From Tatumella ptyseos ATCC 33301 (GTDB taxonomy: Bacteria > Pseudomonadota > Gammaproteobacteria > Enterobacterales > Enterobacteriaceae), in the NCBI RefSeq assembly GCF_000735525.1, contig NZ_JMPR01000020.1:62001-126000 (forward strand): a stretch of 64,000 nucleotides of DNA. Reading direction: 5' to 3'. Below are positions 35,053 to 46,072 of the stretch, one piece after another. The stretch's first letter is position 1, and every line of letters starts with the position of its first letter. The position numbers were made by a program, and so were the translations under genes. The notes beneath the pieces are model-generated. The model was given only the letters and a program-made list of their open reading frames with translations. It did no database searches and was not told the DNA's origin.

Positions 35053-36305
35053 TCAAGTCAACGGACAGAAAACTTGTAGTAGGACTAGAAATCGGCACCG
35101 CTAAGGTTGCTGCCCTTGTAGGGGAGATTCTGCCCGATGGTATGGTCAACATTATCGGCGTCGGTAGTTGTCCTTCCCGCGGTATGGATAAAGGCGGCGT
35201 TAATGACCTGGAATCGGTGGTCAAATGTGTACAGCGCGCGATTGATCAGGCTGAATTAATGGCCGATTGTCAGATTTCTTCTGTATATCTGGCGCTTTCT
35301 GGTAAACATATAAGTTGTCAGAACGAAATCGGGATGGTTCCGATTTCCGAAGAAGAAGTAACCCAGGATGATGTAGAAAATGTCGTGCATACAGCGAAAT
35401 CTGTGCGTGTTCGTGATGAGCACCGTATTCTGCATGTGATCCCTCAGGAATATGCCATTGATTATCAGGAAGGTATCAAGAACCCTGTCGGTTTATCCGG
35501 GGTCAGGATGCATGCCAAGGTTCACCTGATCACCTGCCATAATGATATGGCAAAGAATATCGTGAAGGCCGTTGAGCGATGTGGCCTGAAAGTGGATCAG
35601 CTGATTTTTGCCGGGCTGGCATCCAGTTATGCCGTGTTAACTGAAGACGAACGCGAATTAGGCGTCTGTGTGGTTGATATCGGTGGTGGTACAATGGATA
35701 TGGCAGTGTATACCGGGGGCGCATTACGGCACACGAAAGTGATCCCTTACGCGGGTAATGTGGTGACCAGTGATATCGCTTATGCCTTCGGAACACCACC
35801 GACCGATGCGGAAGCCATTAAAGTCCGTCACGGGTGTGCATTAGGCTCGATTGTCGGTAAAGACGAAAATGTCGAAGTGCCAAGTGTGGGCGGACGACCG
35901 CCACGCAGTCTGCAACGTCAGACCCTGGCTGAAGTCATCGAACCGCGTTATACCGAATTACTGAACCTGGTGAATGATGAAATTCTGGAATTACAGGAAC
36001 AACTCCGTCAGCAGGGTGTAAAACATCATCTGGCCGCGGGTATCGTGTTAACCGGTGGGGCAGGGCAGATTGAAGGGTTAGCCGCGTGCGCTCAGAAAGT
36101 GTTCCATACCCAGGTCCGAATCGGACAGCCGTTAAATATTACCGGCCTGACCGATTATGCTCAGGAACCTTATTATTCGACGGCTGTAGGGTTGTTGCAC
36201 TATGGTAAAGAATCACACCTGGGTGGCGAAGGCGATAGCGAAACAAGAGCATCAGTAGGCGGTTGGTTTAAACGAATTAACAGCTGGCTGAAAAAAGAGT
36301 TTTAA
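35049..36305 (+). CDS. ftsA: FtsA, actin-like divisome membrane anchor
   Basis: FtsA tethers FtsZ to the membrane. The 418 residues (E. coli 420) show the actin-family phosphate loops [15 protein letters not shown] and [14 protein letters not shown] and the adenosine motif [14 protein letters not shown]. It ends in the amphipathic helix [14 protein letters not shown] that inserts in the membrane. Confidence 0.97.
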   Translation: MIKSTDRKLVVGLEIGTAKVAALVGEILPDGMVNIIGVGSCPSRGMDKGGVNDLESVVKCVQRAIDQAELMADCQISSVYLALSGKHISCQNEIGMVPISEEEVTQDDVENVVHTAKSVRVRDEHRILHVIPQEYAIDYQEGIKNPVGLSGVRMHAKVHLITCHNDMAKNIVKAVERCGLKVDQLIFAGLASSYAVLTEDERELGVCVVDIGGGTMDMAVYTGGALRHTKVIPYAGNVVTSDIAYAFGTPPTDAEAIKVRHGCALGSIVGKDENVEVPSVGGRPPRSLQRQTLAEVIEPRYTELLNLVNDEILELQEQLRQQGVKHHLAAGIVLTGGAGQIEGLAACAQKVFHTQVRIGQPLNITGLTDYAQEPYYSTAVGLLHYGKESHLGGEGDSETRASVGGWFKRINSWLKKEF

Positions 36306-36378
36306 TTTTTTACTAAAAGGAGGCCATGCTGTTAGCATTTATGGTCTCCAGGCGACAGGCACATAACGGAGAGAAATC

Positions 36379-37533
36379 ATGTTTGAACCTATGGAATTAA
36401 CCAATGATGCGGTGATAAAAGTCATCGGCGTTGGTGGCGGCGGCGGTAACGCCGTAGAACACATGGTACGCGAACGTATCGAAGGTGTTGAATTCTTTGC
36501 AGTGAATACCGATGCTCAGGCACTGCGTAAAACCGCAGTGGGTCAGACAATTCAGATTGGTAATGACATTACTAAAGGTCTGGGAGCCGGTGCGAACCCG
36601 GAAGTCGGACGTAACTCAGCAGAAGAAGACCGTGAAGCTCTGCGCGCAGCGCTGGATGGTGCGGATATGGTCTTTATTGCCGCAGGTATGGGTGGCGGTA
36701 CCGGTACCGGTGCTGCGCCGGTTGTGGCTGAAGTCGCGAAGGACCTGGGGATCCTGACCGTTGCTGTGGTAACTAAACCCTTTAACTTTGAAGGCAAAAA
36801 GCGTATGGCTTTTGCCGAGCAAGGTATTGCTGAGCTTTCCAAGCATGTCGATTCACTGATCACTATCCCGAATGACAAGCTGCTGAAAGTTCTGGGCCGT
36901 GGTATTTCATTATTGGATGCTTTCGGTGCAGCCAATGATGTACTGAAAGGTGCGGTACAAGGTATCGCTGAGCTGATCACCCGTCCGGGCCTGATGAACG
37001 TCGACTTCGCGGATGTGCGCACAGTGATGTCTGAAATGGGCTATGCGATGATGGGCTCCGGTGTTGCCTGTGGTGAAGACCGTGCTGAAGAAGCGGCTGA
37101 AATGGCTATTTCCAGCCCGTTACTGGAAGATATCGATCTCTCCGGTGCCCGTGGTGTGCTGGTCAACATTACTGCTGGCTTCGATCTGCGTCTGGACGAG
37201 TTTGAAACCGTGGGTAATACCATCCGTGCATTTGCCTCCGACAATGCAACCGTCGTTATCGGTACCTCTCTGGATCCGGAAATGAACGACGAACTGCGCG
37301 TGACTGTCGTTGCTACCGGTATTGGTATGGATAAGCGTCCTGAAATCACCCTGGTCACGAATAAAACAACCAGCCAGCCAGTGATGGATCACCGTTATCA
37401 GCAGCATGGTCTGACTCCGTTACCTCAGGAACAGAAACCTGCCGCGAAAGTTGTGAATGATCCTGCCGGTCAGGCGAATAAAGAACCTGATTATCTGGAT
37501 ATTCCTGCGTTCCTGCGTAAGCAAGCGGACTAA
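36379..37533 (+). CDS. ftsZ: FtsZ, tubulin-like division GTPase
   Basis: FtsZ forms the division ring. It has 384 residues (E. coli 383). The GTP-binding signature GGGTGTG is at residues 105-111, and the T7 synergy loop NVDFADV is present. The C-terminal tail [14 protein letters not shown] is the conserved peptide bound by FtsA and ZipA. A GGAGAGAAATC region gives a good ribosome-binding site. Confidence 0.98.
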   Translation: MFEPMELTNDAVIKVIGVGGGGGNAVEHMVRERIEGVEFFAVNTDAQALRKTAVGQTIQIGNDITKGLGAGANPEVGRNSAEEDREALRAALDGADMVFIAAGMGGGTGTGAAPVVAEVAKDLGILTVAVVTKPFNFEGKKRMAFAEQGIAELSKHVDSLITIPNDKLLKVLGRGISLLDAFGAANDVLKGAVQGIAELITRPGLMNVDFADVRTVMSEMGYAMMGSGVACGEDRAEEAAEMAISSPLLEDIDLSGARGVLVNITAGFDLRLDEFETVGNTIRAFASDNATVVIGTSLDPEMNDELRVTVVATGIGMDKRPEITLVTNKTTSQPVMDHRYQQHGLTPLPQEQKPAAKVVNDPAGQANKEPDYLDIPAFLRKQAD

Positions 37534-37547
37534 GAATATACCGATAT

Positions 37548-37576
37548 TTGGTCTGGTTCGCTCTTTGTGCTAAACT
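37548..37576 (+). promoter_or_regulatory. Candidate lpxC promoter
   Basis: TTGGTC at 37548-37553 and TAAACT at 37571-37576 are separated by 17 bp in the ftsZ-lpxC gap. E. coli lpxC has a promoter of similar form at this place. Confidence 0.7.
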
Positions 37577-37634
37577 GGCGGTCAGTCAGTCATGTATAGT
37601 GACGAACGAAGAGTAATATTGCGAGATTAATACG

Positions 37635-38552
37635 ATGATCAAACAAAGGACACTAAAACGTATTGTTCAGGCGACAGGTATCGGTTTACATACCGGTAAA
37701 AAAGTCAGCCTGACACTGCGCCCTGCGCCAGCCAATACTGGGGTCATCTATCGTCGCACTGACTTGAATCCACCGGTAGATTTCCCGGCTGATGCAAAAT
37801 ACGTGCGCGATACCATGCTCAGTACTTGCCTGGTAAACGACGAAGGCGTGCGTATTTCAACGGTTGAGCACCTTAACTCAGCCCTGGCCGGTTTAGGTAT
37901 CGACAACATTATTGTTGAAGTCGATGCGCCTGAAATCCCGATTATGGATGGTAGTGCTGCGCCTTTCGTTTATCTGCTGCTGGATGCAGGGATCGACGAG
38001 CTGAACAGCGCTAAGAAATTCGTTCGTATTAAAGAAGCCGTACGTGTTGAAGAGGGTGATAAGTGGGCAGAGTTAACGCCTTATAATGGTTTTTCTCTCG
38101 ACTTTACCATCGACTTCAAGCATCCGGCGATCGATTCAAGCTCACAGCGTTATCAGCTGAACTTCTCAGCAGATGCGTTTGTTCGCCAGATCAGTCGTGC
38201 GCGTACCTTCGGTTTTATGCGTGAAATTGAGTATTTACAGTCTCGTGGCCTGTGCCTGGGCGGTAGTCTTGACTGTGCCATCGGCTTAGATGATTTCCGT
38301 GTATTAAACGAGGAAGGCCTGCGTTTTGACGATGAGTTTGTTCGTCACAAAATGCTGGATGCTATCGGTGATTTGTTTATGTGTGGTCACAATGTTATCG
38401 GTGCGTTCAGTGCCTTTAAATCAGGGCATGCATTGAATAACAAATTGCTGCAAGCCGTACTGGCTAAACAGGAAGCCTGGGAATGGGCAACCTTTGAAGA
38501 TGATGCTGAACTGCCACAGGCATTCAAAGCACCGAATCTGGTACTGGCATAA
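37635..38552 (+). CDS. lpxC: LpxC, UDP-3-O-acyl-GlcNAc deacetylase
   Basis: LpxC carries out the committed, zinc-dependent step of lipid A synthesis. The 305 residues match E. coli. The zinc ligands are His79 in [12 protein letters not shown] and the HKMLDAIGD pair (His238 and Asp242 in E. coli numbering), with the catalytic GHNVIGAF following. The C-terminus [10 protein letters not shown] resembles the degradation tail read by FtsH in E. coli. A strong terminator follows. Confidence 0.97.
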   Translation: MIKQRTLKRIVQATGIGLHTGKKVSLTLRPAPANTGVIYRRTDLNPPVDFPADAKYVRDTMLSTCLVNDEGVRISTVEHLNSALAGLGIDNIIVEVDAPEIPIMDGSAAPFVYLLLDAGIDELNSAKKFVRIKEAVRVEEGDKWAELTPYNGFSLDFTIDFKHPAIDSSSQRYQLNFSADAFVRQISRARTFGFMREIEYLQSRGLCLGGSLDCAIGLDDFRVLNEEGLRFDDEFVRHKMLDAIGDLFMCGHNVIGAFSAFKSGHALNNKLLQAVLAKQEAWEWATFEDDAELPQAFKAPNLVLA

Positions 38553-38564
38553 AATTGCTTAATG

Positions 38565-38614
38565 CAGCAGGTGTTACTGATAATCTCTCCGGTCAGTAAC
38601 CCTGCTGTTTTTTT
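38565..38614 (+). terminator. lpxC intrinsic terminator
   Basis: CAGCAGG pairs with CCTGCTG and, nested inside, GTTACTGA with TCAGTAAC. The long stem is followed by seven T residues. It ends the dcw-lpxC transcription unit. Confidence 0.93.
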
Positions 38615-38805
38615 ATGCTCCTCGTGCTCTGTCTAAAAATCCCCCAAAAACACCGAATTTATTCACTGCTTCCTTATTCTCTGATGTTGAAATCCGGCAT
38701 TAGTGATACTATCTCACTCATACTATATTGGCGTATCCGGCCAGCGGACGCAGGGATTGCTGAGAGTCTCCCGGAACGCATACATCAGTTTTCAATGGAT
38801 AGAAT

Positions 38806-39318
38806 GTGATCGGAATTTTTTCGCGTTGGCGACAACTTGGCAGACGGTACTTCTGGCCGCATCTCCTTTTGGGGATGGTCGCGGCCAGTCTGGGCTTGCC
38901 TGTCGCTAATGCGCAACCCCCGGAGTCTGGTTCTGTCTCCGGTAAATCGGCCAATACCCTCTTTGTCGGTAATGCGGTTCGCTTTGAAAATCTTATCCGC
39001 TTGCGTGATACGGCCCGCAGGCCGGGGCTGAGTGCTGATTACTGGCATCAGCATGCTATCAGGGTGGTGATCCGCCATCTCTCATTCTCCTTACCGCAAC
39101 TGCAAGCGCAGGTTCAGCATCCGCTTCTTCCTCTGACGGCACAGAAAATTGCTGTTTTACAGTCACTGCATGCCTTGCTGACGACACATAACCCTGTCTG
39201 CCCGCATCCCCCGGTCGGGAGTGCATTATCTTCCGTTCAGCAACCCGGCTTTAACAGTGGCTTGTGGCTTTCCGGGGTTCAGGGTATCCGGGCCGGGCCC
39301 GTGCTCTCTGAGATCTGA
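38806..39318 (+). CDS. secM: SecM, secretion monitor with ribosome arrest peptide
   Basis: SecM is a secreted regulator that stalls its own ribosome to raise secA translation when export is slow. The GTG start at 38806 gives 170 residues, as in E. coli, and the N-terminus (M)IGIFSRWRQLGRRYFWPHLLLGMVAASLGLP-, a long signal peptide. The arrest region reads FNSGLWLSGVQGIRAGP, with Phe149, Trp154 and Gly160-Pro165; E. coli has FSTPVWISQAQGIRAGP. Spacing is exact and one core residue differs (Ile156 to Leu). The stretch between signal and arrest sequence is diverged except for DYWHQHAIRxVIRHLSF. secA follows after 65 bp. Confidence 0.95.
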   Translation: MIGIFSRWRQLGRRYFWPHLLLGMVAASLGLPVANAQPPESGSVSGKSANTLFVGNAVRFENLIRLRDTARRPGLSADYWHQHAIRVVIRHLSFSLPQLQAQVQHPLLPLTAQKIAVLQSLHALLTTHNPVCPHPPVGSALSSVQQPGFNSGLWLSGVQGIRAGPVLSEI

Positions 39319-39383
39319 TAGTCCAGGACGTAAACCCACCCCGAATTTTGCAGCCAGTGAGCTGAACTGAGATTATAAAAACT

Positions 39384-42089
39384 ATGGTCATGAAATTATT
39401 AACTAAAATTTTTGGCAGCAGCAATGATCGTACCTTACGTCGTATGCGTAAGACGGTTGATATTATTAATAAAATGGAACCGGAATTTACGGCGCTGACC
39501 GATGAACAACTGAAAGCGAAAACCGTCGAATTCCGTGCCCGTCTGGAAAAAGGTGAAGCATTAGAAAGCCTAATCCCGGAAGCCTTCGCCACGGTACGTG
39601 AAGCCAGTCGTCGTATCTTCAATATGCGCCACTTTGACGTTCAGTTGATGGGCGGTATGGTGCTGAATGAGCGCTGCATCGCAGAGATGCGTACCGGTGA
39701 AGGTAAAACGCTGACCGCAACATTACCGGCCTATCTGAACGCACTGAGTGGCAAAGGTGTACACGTCGTTACCGTCAACGATTACCTGGCGCAGCGTGAT
39801 GCCGAAAATAACCGCCCGTTGTTTGAGTTCCTGGGCCTGACTGTCGGTATCAACCTGCCAGGGATGCCGGCACCGGCTAAGCGTGAAGCTTACAATGCTG
39901 ATATCACCTACGGTACTAATAACGAATACGGCTTTGACTATCTGCGCGATAACATGGCTTTCAGCCCGGAAGAGCGTGTGCAGCGCAAACTGAACTATGC
40001 GCTGGTAGATGAAGTCGACTCCATCCTGATCGATGAAGCCCGTACTCCTCTGATAATCTCAGGTCCGGCGGAAGATAGCTCTGAGCTTTATATTAAAGTT
40101 AATAAGGTTATTCCTCATCTGGTTCGTCAGGACAAAGAAGATTCTGATACGTTCCAGGGGGAAGGTGATTTCTCGGTGGACGAAAAGTCTCGCCAGGTTC
40201 ACCTCACCGAACGCGGTCTGGTAAAAATTGAACAACTGCTGGTCAGCCAGGGCATTATGGAAGAAGGCGAGTCCCTCTATTCTCCGGCTAATATCATGCT
40301 GATGCACCACGTCACAGCAGCTTTGCGTGCTCATGCCCTGTTCACCCGTGATGTTGATTACATCGTCAAAGATGGCGAAGTTGTTATTGTCGATGAGCAT
40401 ACCGGTCGTACCATGCAGGGACGTCGCTGGTCAGATGGCCTCCATCAGGCAGTAGAAGCGAAAGAAGGTGTTGAAATCCAGAATGAGAACCAGACGCTGG
40501 CATCGATCACCTTCCAGAACTATTTCCGCTTATATGACAAACTGGCGGGGATGACCGGTACTGCGGATACTGAAGCCTTTGAGTTCAGCTCTATTTACAA
40601 GCTGGATACCATTGTGCTGCCGACTAACCGTCCGATGGTCCGTAAGGATATGCCGGATCTGGTGTATATGACCGAGCAGGAAAAAATTGCGGCTATTATC
40701 GAAGACATCCGTGAACGTACTGCCAATGGTCAGCCTATTCTGGTCGGGACCATTTCTATCGAAAAATCTGAAGTTGTCTCTCATGAGCTGACAAAAGCCG
40801 GTATCAAACACAATGTTCTGAATGCTAAATTCCATGCCAGCGAAGCAGATATTATCGCACAGGCAGGGCAGCCGGGTGCGGTCACCATAGCGACCAACAT
40901 GGCGGGGCGCGGTACCGATATCATGCTGGGCGGTAGCTGGCATGCGGAAGTTGAAGCGAGAGAAAATCCGACGCAGGAAGAGATCGAGGCTATCAAAGCC
41001 GAATGGCAGAAACGTCATGATGCGGTTCTGGAATCCGGCGGTCTGCACATTATCGGTACTGAACGACATGAATCCCGTCGTATCGATAACCAGTTACGTG
41101 GTCGTGCCGGTCGTCAGGGGGATAAAGGGTCTTCACGCTTCTACCTGTCAATGGAAGATGCCCTGATGCGTATTTTCGCTTCTGACCGTGTCTCTGGCAT
41201 GATGCGGAAACTGGGTATGAAGCCAGGTGAAGCCATCGAGCACCCGTGGGTGACTAAAGCGATTGCGAATGCACAGCGTAAAGTGGAAAGCCGTAACTTC
41301 GATATCCGTAAGCAGTTGCTGGAATATGATGATGTTGCCAGTGATCAGCGTCGGGCGATCTACACTCAGCGTAACGAGTTGCTGGATGTTTCCGATGTGA
41401 GCGAGACCATCAATGGTATTCGCGGTGATGTGCTGACCGCCATTATCGATAACTATATTCCGCGGCAATCTCTGGAAGAAATGTGGGATGTTCCGGGGCT
41501 GGAAGAGCGTTTACGTACTGACTTCGACCTTAGCCTGCCGATTGCTGAATGGCTGGATAAAGAACCTGAACTTCATGAAGAAACACTGCGCGAACGTATT
41601 ATGGAACGTGCCGATGAAAGCTATAAAGAGAAAGAGGCTGTCGTCGGTGCTGAAATGATGCGTAACTTCGAAAAAGGTGTGATGTTACAGACTCTGGATA
41701 CCTTGTGGAAAGAGCACCTGGCGTCGATGGATTACCTTCGTCAGGGCATCCACTTACGCGGTTATGCACAGAAAGATCCTAAGCAGGAATACAAACGTGA
41801 GTCTTTCGCCATGTTCTCTGCGATGCTGGAGTCACTGAAATATGAAGTGGTCAGCACCTTGAGCAAAGTTCAGGTAAGTATGCCTGAGGAAGTTGAAGCC
41901 ATGGAGCAGCAGCGCCGTGAAGAAGCCGAGCGTCTGGCGGCTCAGCAACAACTTAGCCACGTCGATTCAGAAACTGAAGCCGCTGCCGAGCTGGCCGCGC
42001 AGGGAGGGGAACGTAAAGTCGGACGTAATGACCCTTGCCCGTGTGGTTCCGGTAAAAAATACAAACAGTGTCACGGGCGTATTGCATAA
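39384..42089 (+). CDS. secA: SecA, preprotein translocase ATPase
   Basis: SecA drives proteins through SecYEG. It has 901 residues, as in E. coli. Walker [11 protein letters not shown] is near residue 101, the DEAD-like [15 protein letters not shown] near 209, and the second nucleotide fold has NMAGRGTDI and GRAGRQGD. The C-terminal zinc motif [13 protein letters not shown], which binds SecB, is intact. The gene is expected to be under SecM arrest control. Confidence 0.98.
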   Translation: MVMKLLTKIFGSSNDRTLRRMRKTVDIINKMEPEFTALTDEQLKAKTVEFRARLEKGEALESLIPEAFATVREASRRIFNMRHFDVQLMGGMVLNERCIAEMRTGEGKTLTATLPAYLNALSGKGVHVVTVNDYLAQRDAENNRPLFEFLGLTVGINLPGMPAPAKREAYNADITYGTNNEYGFDYLRDNMAFSPEERVQRKLNYALVDEVDSILIDEARTPLIISGPAEDSSELYIKVNKVIPHLVRQDKEDSDTFQGEGDFSVDEKSRQVHLTERGLVKIEQLLVSQGIMEEGESLYSPANIMLMHHVTAALRAHALFTRDVDYIVKDGEVVIVDEHTGRTMQGRRWSDGLHQAVEAKEGVEIQNENQTLASITFQNYFRLYDKLAGMTGTADTEAFEFSSIYKLDTIVLPTNRPMVRKDMPDLVYMTEQEKIAAIIEDIRERTANGQPILVGTISIEKSEVVSHELTKAGIKHNVLNAKFHASEADIIAQAGQPGAVTIATNMAGRGTDIMLGGSWHAEVEARENPTQEEIEAIKAEWQKRHDAVLESGGLHIIGTERHESRRIDNQLRGRAGRQGDKGSSRFYLSMEDALMRIFASDRVSGMMRKLGMKPGEAIEHPWVTKAIANAQRKVESRNFDIRKQLLEYDDVASDQRRAIYTQRNELLDVSDVSETINGIRGDVLTAIIDNYIPRQSLEEMWDVPGLEERLRTDFDLSLPIAEWLDKEPELHEETLRERIMERADESYKEKEAVVGAEMMRNFEKGVMLQTLDTLWKEHLASMDYLRQGIHLRGYAQKDPKQEYKRESFAMFSAMLESLKYEVVSTLSKVQVSMPEEVEAMEQQRREEAERLAAQQQLSHVDSETEAAAELAAQGGERKVGRNDPCPCGSGKKYKQCHGRIA

Positions 42090-42134
42090 TCTCCCGTCCC
42101 TGGCCTCTGGCCAGGGTTCTGTATGATTGTCTCA

Positions 42135-42159
42135 GGTCCATGGTGACATGGACCTTTTT
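42135..42159 (+). terminator. secA intrinsic terminator
   Basis: GGTCCATG and CATGGACC form an 8-bp stem with a GTGA loop, followed by five T residues, between secA and mutT. Confidence 0.88.
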
Positions 42160-42222
42160 ATCGTCTGTCATAAAGTAAACCGCTGACAGATCGGCTGTGT
42201 GCTTTATATATAAGGGTAACTC

Positions 42223-42618
42223 ATGAAACATCTGCAAGTCGCGGTCGGGATTATCCGGGACCCGCAACGGGGTATTTTTCTGGCCCGTCGTTCATCCTCT
42301 TCCCATATGGCAAATAAATGGGAGTTCCCTGGCGGTAAAATTGAAAAAGATGAAACCGCTGAACAGGCACTGAAACGTGAACTGATGGAAGAGACGGGTA
42401 TTGAGGTGATGAGTGCACAGGCTATCGGACAGGCTGATCATACTTACGAGGATGTTCACGTCACACTGCACTTTTTCCTGGTTGAGCAGTGGAAAGGGGA
42501 ACCCTGGGGGAAAGAGGGGCAGCCACAACGCTGGGTCAGGCAGGAGGCATTAATTGCGGAAGAATTTCCGCCGGCAAATCATCAACTGGTGGGCAGACTG
42601 GTGGCCGGTGAGCTGTAA
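42223..42618 (+). CDS. mutT: MutT, 8-oxo-dGTP diphosphatase
   Basis: MutT hydrolyses 8-oxo-dGTP and prevents A:T to C:G mutations. It has 131 residues (E. coli 129). The complete Nudix box runs from residue 37 to 60, with metal-binding Glu53, Glu56 and Glu57 in RELMEETG. An AAGGG site precedes the ATG by six bases. Confidence 0.96.
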   Translation: MKHLQVAVGIIRDPQRGIFLARRSSSSHMANKWEFPGGKIEKDETAEQALKRELMEETGIEVMSAQAIGQADHTYEDVHVTLHFFLVEQWKGEPWGKEGQPQRWVRQEALIAEEFPPANHQLVGRLVAGEL

Positions 42619-42671
42619 GGATAACAAAGGGCACAACCTGGTGGTCTGTGCCCTCTGCTTTGCGGAAAACG

Positions 42672-42863
42672 CTATTCTCCGCTCCATTCATCTTCATCAG
42701 AAAGTTTGTCATCCACCGGGATACGCTTTTCTTCAGCCGCCCATTCGCCTAAATCAATCAGCTGGCAGCGTTTAGAACAAAACGGGCGCCAGGGACTGAG
42801 ACTATCCCAGATCACATCAGCCTGGCATTGAGGGCATTTCACTGTGACAACTTCTTCCTGCAT
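42672..42863 (-). CDS. yacG: YacG, zinc-binding DNA gyrase inhibitor
   Basis: YacG binds GyrB and inhibits gyrase. The 63-residue protein has four zinc-binding cysteines, Cys10 and Cys13 (CPQC) and Cys29 and Cys33 (CSKRC), followed by [12 protein letters not shown], the family signature. It ends the coaE-zapD-yacG unit, 9 bp after zapD. Confidence 0.95.
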   Translation of the reverse strand: MQEEVVTVKCPQCQADVIWDSLSPWRPFCSKRCQLIDLGEWAAEEKRIPVDDKLSDEDEWSGE

Positions 42864-42872
42864 AGTACCTTC

Positions 42873-43616
42873 TTAACAACATGCGATTTCAAACTGCAGA
42901 CGAGCGGGTATTTCACCGTATTCACTGTCCATTGGCATAAAGCGGATAGCATAGCGATTTTTATGTCCGGAGATCTGCGGGTAGAGCTGGTCTTCTGCTG
43001 TGAGTTGCAGACGGATCAGATCGGCGTCTTCCGCGTTATCCTGAAAAAAGCCATTGAGACTGGTTTCTGCATGGAAATTACCAGACTGACGGATGAGATC
43101 CAACACCAGACGTAAACTTTCTCTGAGGGGTTGCAGAGTAGAGCACCATTCGTCGACCCGGGTCTGACGTTCAGCCGCAGCACTATTGAGCCATATATGA
43201 AGGGCAGGCAGGTCAAAGCTGCAACATCCACCGGGTATTCCCAGTCGCTGACGAACCTGACTAATAAATCTGTCTTCTCTGAGTTGTTGACCCATACGCG
43301 GAACCGTCATCATCAGGGTACCCTGCTTTTTGAGTTCCTGCTGCAGCTCACTGACTCTGGTAGCATCTACGCCACTGACGGATAACCAGCTGTAAAGTTT
43401 TTGTTGCTGGCGATCCAGTTCCTTAACCAGGTCAGCACGGATATCTCCGCGGTCAAAAATATCTAATAAGTCACCGATCCCGCGGAAGAAACTCAATGCA
43501 CTGGCAGGATCATCCACAGGCTGACTGCTACTGAGGTTGTTCAGAATATATTCAACCCGGAGCCAGGTACGCATTTTTTCGTTGAGCGGGTACTCAAACA
43601 GGATAACGGTGCTCAT
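42873..43616 (-). CDS. zapD: ZapD, FtsZ-ring-associated protein
   Basis: ZapD cross-links FtsZ filaments. The 247 residues match the E. coli length, and the start ([16 protein letters not shown]) is typical of the family. The ATG overlaps the coaE stop by 4 bp. Confidence 0.95.
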   Translation of the reverse strand: MSTVILFEYPLNEKMRTWLRVEYILNNLSSSQPVDDPASALSFFRGIGDLLDIFDRGDIRADLVKELDRQQQKLYSWLSVSGVDATRVSELQQELKKQGTLMMTVPRMGQQLREDRFISQVRQRLGIPGGCCSFDLPALHIWLNSAAAERQTRVDEWCSTLQPLRESLRLVLDLIRQSGNFHAETSLNGFFQDNAEDADLIRLQLTAEDQLYPQISGHKNRYAIRFMPMDSEYGEIPARLQFEIACC

Positions 43617-44230
43617 GATACAGATCCTTTTTTCACTGACGCCAGCCTCTGATAGAGGCGAAACAACGTATTGATATCCTGCTCTTGTTCGGCAGGTGTC
43701 CCGGTGTTGTCGATAATATCATCGGCAACCGCTAAACGTGATTGCCTGCTCGCTTGTGCAATCAGTATAGCTTCAGCCTGCTGGCGGCTGATCTGATCTC
43801 TTGCCATGGTACGATTGATTTGGGTTTCTTCATCCACATCGATCACCAGCACACGATCCGCTTTCAGGTGCAAATTATTTTCCACCAGCAAGGGAACCAC
43901 CCACAGACACCAGTCAGCCGTGACAGCTTTTATCATGTCCTGAGTCCGTTGCTGGATCAACGGGTGAAGGAGGTTATTCAACCAGACCTTCTGTGGTGGT
44001 TCGGCAAAAATCTGCTGGCGTAACCAGCTGCGATCCAGTGAACCATCAGGCAGTAATGCCTGTGCGCCGAAATGTGTCTCAATCTGCTGAAGAGCTGTTG
44101 AACCTGGCGCAACGACTTCACGGGCAATCACATCGGCATCAATGACCGGAACCCCCCGTTCAGAAAACCGGTTAGCCACAGTGGTTTTACCGCTCCCGAT
44201 CCCGCCGGTAAGTGCAACAACATAGGTCAT
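43613..44230 (-). CDS. coaE: CoaE, dephospho-CoA kinase
   Basis: CoaE carries out the last step of coenzyme A synthesis. It has 205 residues (E. coli 206). The P-loop GGIGSGKTT is at residues 9-17, and the [10 protein letters not shown] substrate region follows. It heads the coaE-zapD-yacG unit; its promoter must lie in the long gap upstream. Confidence 0.95.
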   Translation of the reverse strand: MTYVVALTGGIGSGKTTVANRFSERGVPVIDADVIAREVVAPGSTALQQIETHFGAQALLPDGSLDRSWLRQQIFAEPPQKVWLNNLLHPLIQQRTQDMIKAVTADWCLWVVPLLVENNLHLKADRVLVIDVDEETQINRTMARDQISRQQAEAILIAQASRQSRLAVADDIIDNTGTPAEQEQDINTLFRLYQRLASVKKGSVS

Positions 44231-44875
44231 AACATAGGTATCCTGGCTATTAAGAAACTCCCCGGGTCAAAATAGCGGGGAGCGTAAATTATTTTAGTCA
44301 GATTAGACGAATTATCGGCTAATAAAAAATAAAAACTCCGTTCTGTTATGACGTTATTACTTATCCGTTCCGGCTGCAGGTAGTCAGAAAATGAGCGGGC
44401 AGTCATCTTTCACTGACACAGTAACAGCTTACCGCGAGCTGAAAAGTAATACTCTAAGCGCTGTTTATTTAATGCCATAACCCGTATGGCAGCATTATAT
44501 TCACCGCAGGGGGATGTTTTTTATGACTGATTTCAGGGCAACTTACTGTTTTGCAGTATGAATTTTGCTCAGTCTATTCTCTCAAAGAATAATGTCTTTT
44601 TCTGTCAGAGTTGATCACTCACGTATGAGCTAATCACCGGGAAAATTCATTTTCTATATCGCATTAATTAAATGTATAGAGCTTGTATCTGGTCGTTTTT
44701 TACGCTTGTCCGGGGGGCGTATTCTCTCTTTTCCGGAAATATTCACCCGGAAAGAGTAAATCTGAACGCCTTATATTTCCGTTTGGAAATAATATCTGCA
44801 GGTGATTTTATGGATAACCGTCGCGGGGGACTAAGCGGCGTGCGGTCAGCGTGGAAAACAGGCGGAGCGGACAGA
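44231..44875. other. coaE-hofC intergenic region; guaC of E. coli absent
   Basis: The 645 bases are clearly more AT-rich than the flanks. E. coli has guaC (GMP reductase) here, and no piece of it is recognisable. Two structures stand out. CTCCCCG and CGGGGAG (44258-44282) form a hairpin just upstream of coaE. TGCCATA and TATGGCA with a five-base spacer (44473-44491) make a perfect palindrome of operator form. Short open frames exist but have no ribosome-binding site or family resemblance. Confidence 0.6.
44473..44491. repeat. Perfect 7-5-7 inverted repeat in the coaE-hofC gap
   Basis: TGCCATA-N5-TATGGCA is a perfect palindrome of 19 bp with a half-site spacing of about one helical turn. Its form fits a dimeric regulator site. 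No regulator can be named. Confidence 0.45.
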
Positions 44876-46072
44876 TTAAAATATCGCCTCACCCAGATTA
44901 AACATCGGCAGATACATACCGATGACAATACTTCCCGTGATAAGCCCGGTGATCAGCAACATAGCTGGCTCAATACTGTTACTCAGAAGATCGGTTTGTT
45001 GCCTGGCCTCAGTTTCAAACCACTGCGCCAGCCGCATAAAAACCACATCCAGGGTGCCGGTTTGTTCTCCTGAGCGGGTCAGCAGGTAACATATTGGCGG
45101 AAAACCGGGTTGATCATTCAGGCCAGCGGAGAGAGGAAGGCCCTGTTCAATATGGTGACGCAGCGTGTTTAGTGCTTGTTGCCAGAAAGGTGTAGCAAAC
45201 ACGTTCTCTGCTATCTGTAATCCTTCGCTCAGTGGTAATCCTGAACGCTGGGTCAGTGCCAGAATATCAAAAAGTTGTGCCAGCAGCGTGAACTGCCATA
45301 GCCGGCCAGCCAAAGGCAGACGTAACAATAAGCGCTGGGTTGTCAGCACCCGCGCGGCATTTTTTCTGCATCTCAGGTATCCGACACTGCCAGCCACAGC
45401 CATTAGCAGCACCGCTGGTATGGCGTGTACTAAAGACTGTGAAAAACCGATCAGATACCGCGTGAAAGCAGGCAGAGGTGTGTTAGCAGAGCGGTAAATG
45501 GCGGCAAACTCCGGTAATATCCACAGCAACATTCCCAGACTTATCACTGCGGCCAGCAGGAGGACAAACAGCGGGTATCTCAGGGCCTTGATAAGTTGCT
45601 GCTTCAGTTGGCGCTGTTTTTGCTGCTGCTCCGCCAGATTTTTACAGCAATATTCCAGTTGGCCTGTTTGTTCTCCGGTTCGTATCATTGAGATGCAGAG
45701 GGGCGGAAAAATACCGGGCCAGTGGCTGAGTGCGGACGAAAAGCTGGTACCGGACAGGATTTGTTGCTGCAATTGTTCCAGTAACGAGCGCCATGCCTTC
45801 GCCGGATGGCCACCTGCCAGCAGAAGTAAGCCCTCGGACAGTGTCAGGCCCGCCTGAAGCAACATACCGGTCTGGCTGAAGAAGACAACCCTTTCCTGAC
45901 GCAGCCAGTAGCGTGCTGAATAACACTTTTTTCGTGTGATTTTCAGCGGAATTAAGTCCTGTTGAGACATCATATCCTGCAACCGGCGGGGGTTATCCGC
46001 CAGCATTTCTCCCTGACAATAACCCCCTTCAGCATCGATAGCCCGCCAGTGAAATAAACAGTAATTACTCAT
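44876..46072 (-). CDS. hofC: HofC, type IV pilus assembly platform protein (PilC/GspF family)
   Basis: HofC is the inner-membrane platform protein of a type IV pilus or DNA-uptake machine. It has 398 residues (E. coli 400) and two repeated GspF domains, seen in the matching stretches SGTSFSSALSHWPGIFPPLCISMIRTGEQTG and LPLSAGLNDQPGFPPICYLLTRSGEQTG-. Three hydrophobic membrane regions follow the usual pattern. It overlaps the end of hofB by 8 bp. Confidence 0.93.
   Translation of the reverse strand: MSNYCLFHWRAIDAEGGYCQGEMLADNPRRLQDMMSQQDLIPLKITRKKCYSARYWLRQERVVFFSQTGMLLQAGLTLSEGLLLLAGGHPAKAWRSLLEQLQQQILSGTSFSSALSHWPGIFPPLCISMIRTGEQTGQLEYCCKNLAEQQQKQRQLKQQLIKALRYPLFVLLLAAVISLGMLLWILPEFAAIYRSANTPLPAFTRYLIGFSQSLVHAIPAVLLMAVAGSVGYLRCRKNAARVLTTQRLLLRLPLAGRLWQFTLLAQLFDILALTQRSGLPLSEGLQIAENVFATPFWQQALNTLRHHIEQGLPLSAGLNDQPGFPPICYLLTRSGEQTGTLDVVFMRLAQWFETEARQQTDLLSNSIEPAMLLITGLITGSIVIGMYLPMFNLGEAIF

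Noticed and set aside
44672-45073. 133-codon open frame on the plus strand at the end of hofC
   Set aside because: Mostly antisense to hofC and without a ribosome-binding site or family resemblance.
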